Positions 60,412-64,000 of a stretch of DNA of 64,000 nucleotides are shown piece after piece. The translations under genes were made by a program, and so were the position numbers. Below the pieces are notes generated by a model. That model ran no database searches. It worked only from the letters and a program-made list of their open reading frames with translations, and had not been told where the DNA came from. Numbering within the stretch: the first letter of the stretch is position 1; the number at the start of each line of letters is the position of its first letter. This DNA is from GCA-002050365 sp964237235 (lineage in GTDB: Bacteria > Acidobacteriota > Blastocatellia > Pyrinomonadales > Pyrinomonadaceae): positions 1 to 64,000 of the forward strand of contig CAXSGY010000014.1 of the NCBI GenBank assembly GCA_964237235.1, given 5' to 3'.

Positions 60412-62475
60412 TTACTGTTTAAGATATTTCTCAAACCAATCGAGAACGTTTTTATACCAGAATTCGGAATTTTGCGGCTTCAAAATCCAGTGTCCTTCGT
60501 CGGGAAAAATTATCAGTTTCGACGGAACGCCTTTTAATTGCAAAGCCGTGTAGAGCTGCAAATCCTGATCGACCGGCACGCGATAATCAATTTCGCCGCC
60601 GGTGACGAGCGTCGGCGTGTTGAAATTGGCGGCGAATTTATGCGGCGACCATTTGTTGTAAAGCGTCGGATTCTCCCACGGCATTCCTTTGAATTCGTGG
60701 CGCACGAACCATAATTCCTCGGTCGTGCCAGCCATACTTTCCAAATTATAAACTCCGGCGTGCGAGACGAACGCTTTGATCTTAAAGCGCGGGTCGGTGT
60801 TGTGTCCGAGAAGCCAGTCAACCATATAACCGCCGTAGCTCGCGCCCGCCGCGCCGATTCTGTCTTTGTCGAGATACGGGTTTTTCTTCAAAACGTCGGC
60901 GATGCCGTTCGTAATATCAACGACGGCTTTGCCGCCCCAATCGGTCGAAATGTCGTCCACGAATTTCTGCCCGTAGCCGGTCGAGCCGCGCGGGTTCGGC
61001 ATAAAAACGACGTAACCGGCGTTGGCGAAAATCTGCGGATTCCAGCGATAACCCCAATTATCATTCCACGCGCCCTGCGGTCCGCCGTGAATCAAAACGA
61101 GCAAAGGATATTTTTTCGACGCGTCGAAATTCATCGGTTTGACGACGTAGCCGTGAACTTTCGCATTCGCCGCGCCTGTCCATTCGATTTCTTCGGCTTT
61201 CGTCAAATTCAACGGCGCGTTCGCTTTGCTCAAATTTGTTTTCGGATAATTGCCCGTTGACGGCGCACGGTATATCCATTCGGTCGAAGCCGTATAAATT
61301 TCCGCCGGCGAAGTCATCGAACTGGAAAGAAAAACTAAATTTTTACCGTCGCGCGTAAAACTCAGATTGCTAAAATAGCCTTCGGGAATTGCCATTTTGA
61401 CTTGAGTGGCAATTCGCAGACGAAAATCAGGTTCGAGCGGAACCATAAAAATCGGCGCGTAACCGCGTTCGCCCGCCGTGAAAAAAACGGTTTTGCCGTC
61501 GGGCGCGAGCGTCATTTCTTCAGCCTGCTGATCGAAACCCTGCGTCAGCTCGACCGTTTCGCCGGTTTGACGGTTAAAACGCATAATGCGCCAGCGGTCG
61601 GCTTCAAAGCCTTCGGTTTTTTGCGAGCGATACAAAATATATTTTCCGTCGGGCGTAAACATCGGCGACGCTTCGTAACCTTTGTTTGTCGCGGTGATGT
61701 TGCGCGGTTCGCCGCCGCTCAAAGGCGCGACGAACACATCGCTGTTCGTCGAAACGGCTTCGACTTTATCGGGATTTTTCAAATATAAAATCTCTTTTGA
61801 ATCCGGCGAAAAAGCGTAGTCCGTGCCGGTCGAAGCTCCATACGGCGGCGCGTCGAAATCGCCGGGTGTTACGTCGCGGGCAATGCCGCCGCCGCTCGGC
61901 ACGACGAAAACGTGCGTGCGTTTCGTGTTGCGCCATTCGGTCCAGTGGCGATACAAAAGCCTTTCGGTAACCTTCGCCTGCATTTTGCCACTTTCTTCGG
62001 CGGCGGTTTTCTGTGCATTGCAATCGTCGCTCAGACATTCGGGATAAATGTCCGAATTAAACGCGAGTATTTTTCCGTCGGGCGACCAGACCGGATTCGC
62101 CGCGCCGCTCGAAATTCGGGTGATTTGTTGGCGGTCGCCGCCGTCCGCGTCCATCGTCCAGATTTGTCCGCTCCAGATGTAAGCGACGCGCTTGCCGTCG
62201 GGCGACCAGCGCGGCGCGCTGCTCGATTTCGTATCTTTGGTGATCTGCTTCGGCTCGCCGCCGCTGATCGAAACCGTATAAATCTGCGTTGAAGTTCGAT
62301 TGGCGGCTTTGTCCACATCGCCGACGGTGAAAGCGACCGTTCGACCGTCGGGCGAAAGTTGCGGATCGCCGACGCGCCGGACTTTTATCAAATTATCGAA
62401 TGTAAAAGTCGTTTGAGCAATCATCGCCGATGCGACGAACAATACGAGTAAACAGGAAAGAATGATACGTTTCAT
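60412..62475 (-). CDS. S9 prolyl-oligopeptidase family peptidase, secreted
   Basis: 687 residues, signal peptide ending AMIAQ. N-terminal beta-propeller (about 30-400) with TolB-like blades (LSPDGRTVAFTV, RWSPDGKRVAYIW, WSPDGKILAFNS, FTPDGKYILYRS). C-terminal alpha/beta hydrolase: LVLIHGGPQGAWND, PNPRGSTGYGQKF, nucleophile Ser in GAAGASYGGYMV, Asp in GGEIDYRVP and His in PDEGHWI. Resembles acylaminoacyl or dipeptidyl peptidases. Likely trims peptides outside the cytoplasm, fitting the many peptidase genes of the window. Confidence 0.92.
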   Translation of the reverse strand: MKRIILSCLLVLFVASAMIAQTTFTFDNLIKVRRVGDPQLSPDGRTVAFTVGDVDKAANRTSTQIYTVSISGGEPKQITKDTKSSSAPRWSPDGKRVAYIWSGQIWTMDADGGDRQQITRISSGAANPVWSPDGKILAFNSDIYPECLSDDCNAQKTAAEESGKMQAKVTERLLYRHWTEWRNTKRTHVFVVPSGGGIARDVTPGDFDAPPYGASTGTDYAFSPDSKEILYLKNPDKVEAVSTNSDVFVAPLSGGEPRNITATNKGYEASPMFTPDGKYILYRSQKTEGFEADRWRIMRFNRQTGETVELTQGFDQQAEEMTLAPDGKTVFFTAGERGYAPIFMVPLEPDFRLRIATQVKMAIPEGYFSNLSFTRDGKNLVFLSSSMTSPAEIYTASTEWIYRAPSTGNYPKTNLSKANAPLNLTKAEEIEWTGAANAKVHGYVVKPMNFDASKKYPLLVLIHGGPQGAWNDNWGYRWNPQIFANAGYVVFMPNPRGSTGYGQKFVDDISTDWGGKAVVDITNGIADVLKKNPYLDKDRIGAAGASYGGYMVDWLLGHNTDPRFKIKAFVSHAGVYNLESMAGTTEELWFVRHEFKGMPWENPTLYNKWSPHKFAANFNTPTLVTGGEIDYRVPVDQDLQLYTALQLKGVPSKLIIFPDEGHWILKPQNSEFWYKNVLDWFEKYLKQ

Positions 62476-62777
62476 ATTTGTTTCATCTCAAAAAAATTAT
62501 CGGTAAATCGTCAGTATTATGGCATAAATCAAAAAATAAAAAAAAAGTAAGAAGGATTTGCCAAATTCTTCTTCCCGACCGAGCTGAATATGTTCAAATT
62601 TTCGGAACGAAAGCGTTCGGCGCGGATTTATCGCCGCTCCAATCGAGTTGAACGCCGCTAAAATCAATTTGGGAAGTTGTAAATTGTCGGTTAAGATAAA
62701 ATGCGAAAAATCAAAGGAAAAGTATAAGAGTGATTCGCGCGATTTTTTCCGCGCTTTCTTCCGAAAAAATTAACTAT
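62476..62777. other. Divergent intergenic region, no gene
   Basis: 302 nt between the divergent S9 and M28 genes; should hold both promoters. AT-rich, with a short GC-richer stretch (62605-62650: GCGTTCGGCGCGG, CGCCGCTCCAATCG) that may be a decayed REP-like sequence. No clear -10/-35 pair was identified. Confidence 0.4.
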
Positions 62778-64000
62778 ATGAAAAATTTTTTTCCGTTCCT
62801 GTTTTGTTTTCTGACGGCATTTTCCGTCTTCGGGCAACAACCAACACCGACACCTTCGCTTTACAGCGAAAAAACGCTCGAGCAATTAAAACAAATTCAG
62901 ACGGCGGCTTTGCAGAGCGACTACGCATACAAACAACTCGCCTATCTTTCCAACAATATCGGTCCGCGTCTGTCCGGCTCGCCGCAGGCGCAGCGAGCGG
63001 TCGAATACGTTGCCGATGAACTGAAAAAGCTCGGTCTCGACGTTCATCTGCAAAAATTAACCGTGCCGCATTGGGTGCGCGGCGAAGAAAAAGCCGAACT
63101 CGTCGAATTTGAAGGAATGGCGAAAGGGACGACGCAGAAAATCGTCGTCGCCGCGCTCGGCGGAAGCATTGCGACTAACCCGAACGGTTTGCTCGGCGAA
63201 ATCGTCGTCGTCAATAGTTTCGACGAACTCGAAAAGTTGGGGCGCAAAAACGTCGAAGGAAAAATCGTGCTATTCAACAATAAATTCGACAAGCAACTGG
63301 AAGAATCGGGTAACGGCGGCGCGGCTTACGGGCAGGCGGTCGCGTATCGCGGCGGCGGCGCGATTGCCGCCGGACGCTTGGGCGCGATTGCCGTTCTCGT
63401 TCGCTCGGCGGGCGGCTCGCAGAATCGTCTCGTCCACACCGGCGCGATGCGTTACGCCGACGATGTAACAAAGATTCCGGCGGCGGCGGTTTCGTTTGAA
63501 GACGCGGAAACAATCGCTTATCTGGCAAAAATGGGAACGGTCAAAATCAATCTGCTTTTAACGCCGCAAACTCTGCCCGACGCGACGAGCTACAACGTCA
63601 TCGCCGATTTGAAGGGCAGCGAAAAACCCGACGAATTCGTCGTCGTTTCCGGTCATCTCGATTCGTGGGATTTGGGAACGGGCGCGCTCGACGACGCTTG
63701 CGGAGTCGCCGTTTCGATGCAGGTCGCGTATCTTCTGAAACAATTGAAAATCAAACCGAAACGGACGATTCGCGTGATTGCGTGGATGAACGAAGAAAAC
63801 GGCAGCGCGGGCGGCAGAACTTACGCGGCGGAAGAAAATTTGGCGAAACAATTCGCGGCAATCGAATCGGATTTAGGCGCAACGCATCCGATTGGTTTTG
63901 AGTTCGCCGGAAAACGCGAAGCGTTGCCGTTTCTCGCGCCGCTCTCGAAAATTTTAGGCGAGCAGGGCGCAAGGCTTTTAACCGCGCAGGAAGAAGTCGG
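62778..64000 (+). CDS. M28 metallopeptidase (carboxypeptidase Q-like), 3' partial
   Basis: Starts at ATG 62778 and is open to the right edge (407 codons visible). Signal peptide MKNFFPFLFCFLTAFSVFG, then QQPTPTPS. PA-type insert with GKIVLFNNKFD and AVLVRSAGG. Catalytic zinc residues are in order: SGHLDSWDLGTGALDDACG (His and bridging Asp), then WMNEENGSAGG (Glu general base and Glu ligand). Remaining His and Asp ligands would lie later. Resembles secreted M28 aminopeptidases/PGCP. Divergent from the S9 peptidase gene. Confidence 0.92.
   Translation, partial: MKNFFPFLFCFLTAFSVFGQQPTPTPSLYSEKTLEQLKQIQTAALQSDYAYKQLAYLSNNIGPRLSGSPQAQRAVEYVADELKKLGLDVHLQKLTVPHWVRGEEKAELVEFEGMAKGTTQKIVVAALGGSIATNPNGLLGEIVVVNSFDELEKLGRKNVEGKIVLFNNKFDKQLEESGNGGAAYGQAVAYRGGGAIAAGRLGAIAVLVRSAGGSQNRLVHTGAMRYADDVTKIPAAAVSFEDAETIAYLAKMGTVKINLLLTPQTLPDATSYNVIADLKGSEKPDEFVVVSGHLDSWDLGTGALDDACGVAVSMQVAYLLKQLKIKPKRTIRVIAWMNEENGSAGGRTYAAEENLAKQFAAIESDLGATHPIGFEFAGKREALPFLAPLSKILGEQGARLLTAQEEV

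Overview
The window looks like chromosomal DNA of a Gram-negative, non-phototrophic heterotroph, most probably an acidobacterium of the Blastocatellia (Pyrinomonadaceae-like). This is inferred, not searched. The basis is the gene mix (a bacillithiol-disulfide-reductase-like flavoprotein, a gingipain-type C25 protease, a GITLTGAD-repeat subtilase with SLH-like tail, NAN-rich lipoproteins, many secreted peptidases), moderate GC with a marked CG/GAA codon taste, and many hairpin repeats built of short tandem units. No rRNA, tRNA or CRISPR array was seen.

Layout. 0-6.3 kb: end of an S41 protease, then pfkA, greA, a CDP-alcohol phosphatidyltransferase, two small membrane or soluble proteins and biotin carboxylase accC, all on + and separated by hairpin repeats. 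6.4-10 kb (- strand): NlpC/P60 peptidase, IscA/ErpA-type Fe-S protein, Mrp ATPase, pyrophosphatase. 10-13.1 kb: a tight + operon (secreted protein, ArsC-like protein, YgfZ, coiled-coil protein, YpdA-like reductase). 13.1-16.2 kb: a REP-associated transposase bracketed by inverted REPs, then recQ. 16.2-24 kb: secreted LolA-like protein, two-component system, DUF72 protein, ACT-domain malic enzyme, LexA-like regulator. 24-32 kb: GH92 alpha-mannosidase, hflX, the c-di-AMP phosphodiesterase pgpH. 32-36.3 kb: metH with a methyltransferase. 36.4-54.7 kb: Uma2 nuclease and an extracellular proteolysis/peptide district (C25 protease, gamma-glutamyltransferase, S8 with octapeptide repeats, S41, GAF plus cytoplasmic subtilase, M16 pair). 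54.8-60.2 kb: an AT-richer accessory island that reads as a polymorphic-toxin locus. 60.4-64 kb: S9 and M28 peptidases, the second cut by the window edge.

Three things stand out. First, about a dozen hairpin repeats have arms made of tandem 7- to 11-nt units. Several end 0-12 nt before a start codon, while others sit between convergent genes; one supplies a stop codon. Related heptad runs are translated inside ygfZ and the GH92 gene. Second, the island at 55-60 kb holds two effector/immunity-like pairs preceded by the same 26-bp element and the same TTACGGGGG ribosome site; the metalloprotease-type toxin is broken by a nonsense codon and a frameshift, and an orphan toxin tip carrying the same junction peptide (KTIGEPP) lies behind its immunity gene. 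Third, a RAYT transposase occurs with three inverted pairs of REP-like sequences in the window.

Three genes are interrupted by single-base changes (42.1-43.0, 55.1-55.9, 56.8-58.2 kb); at least the two frameshifts could be sequencing errors. All family names come from reading translations by eye, without database searches.
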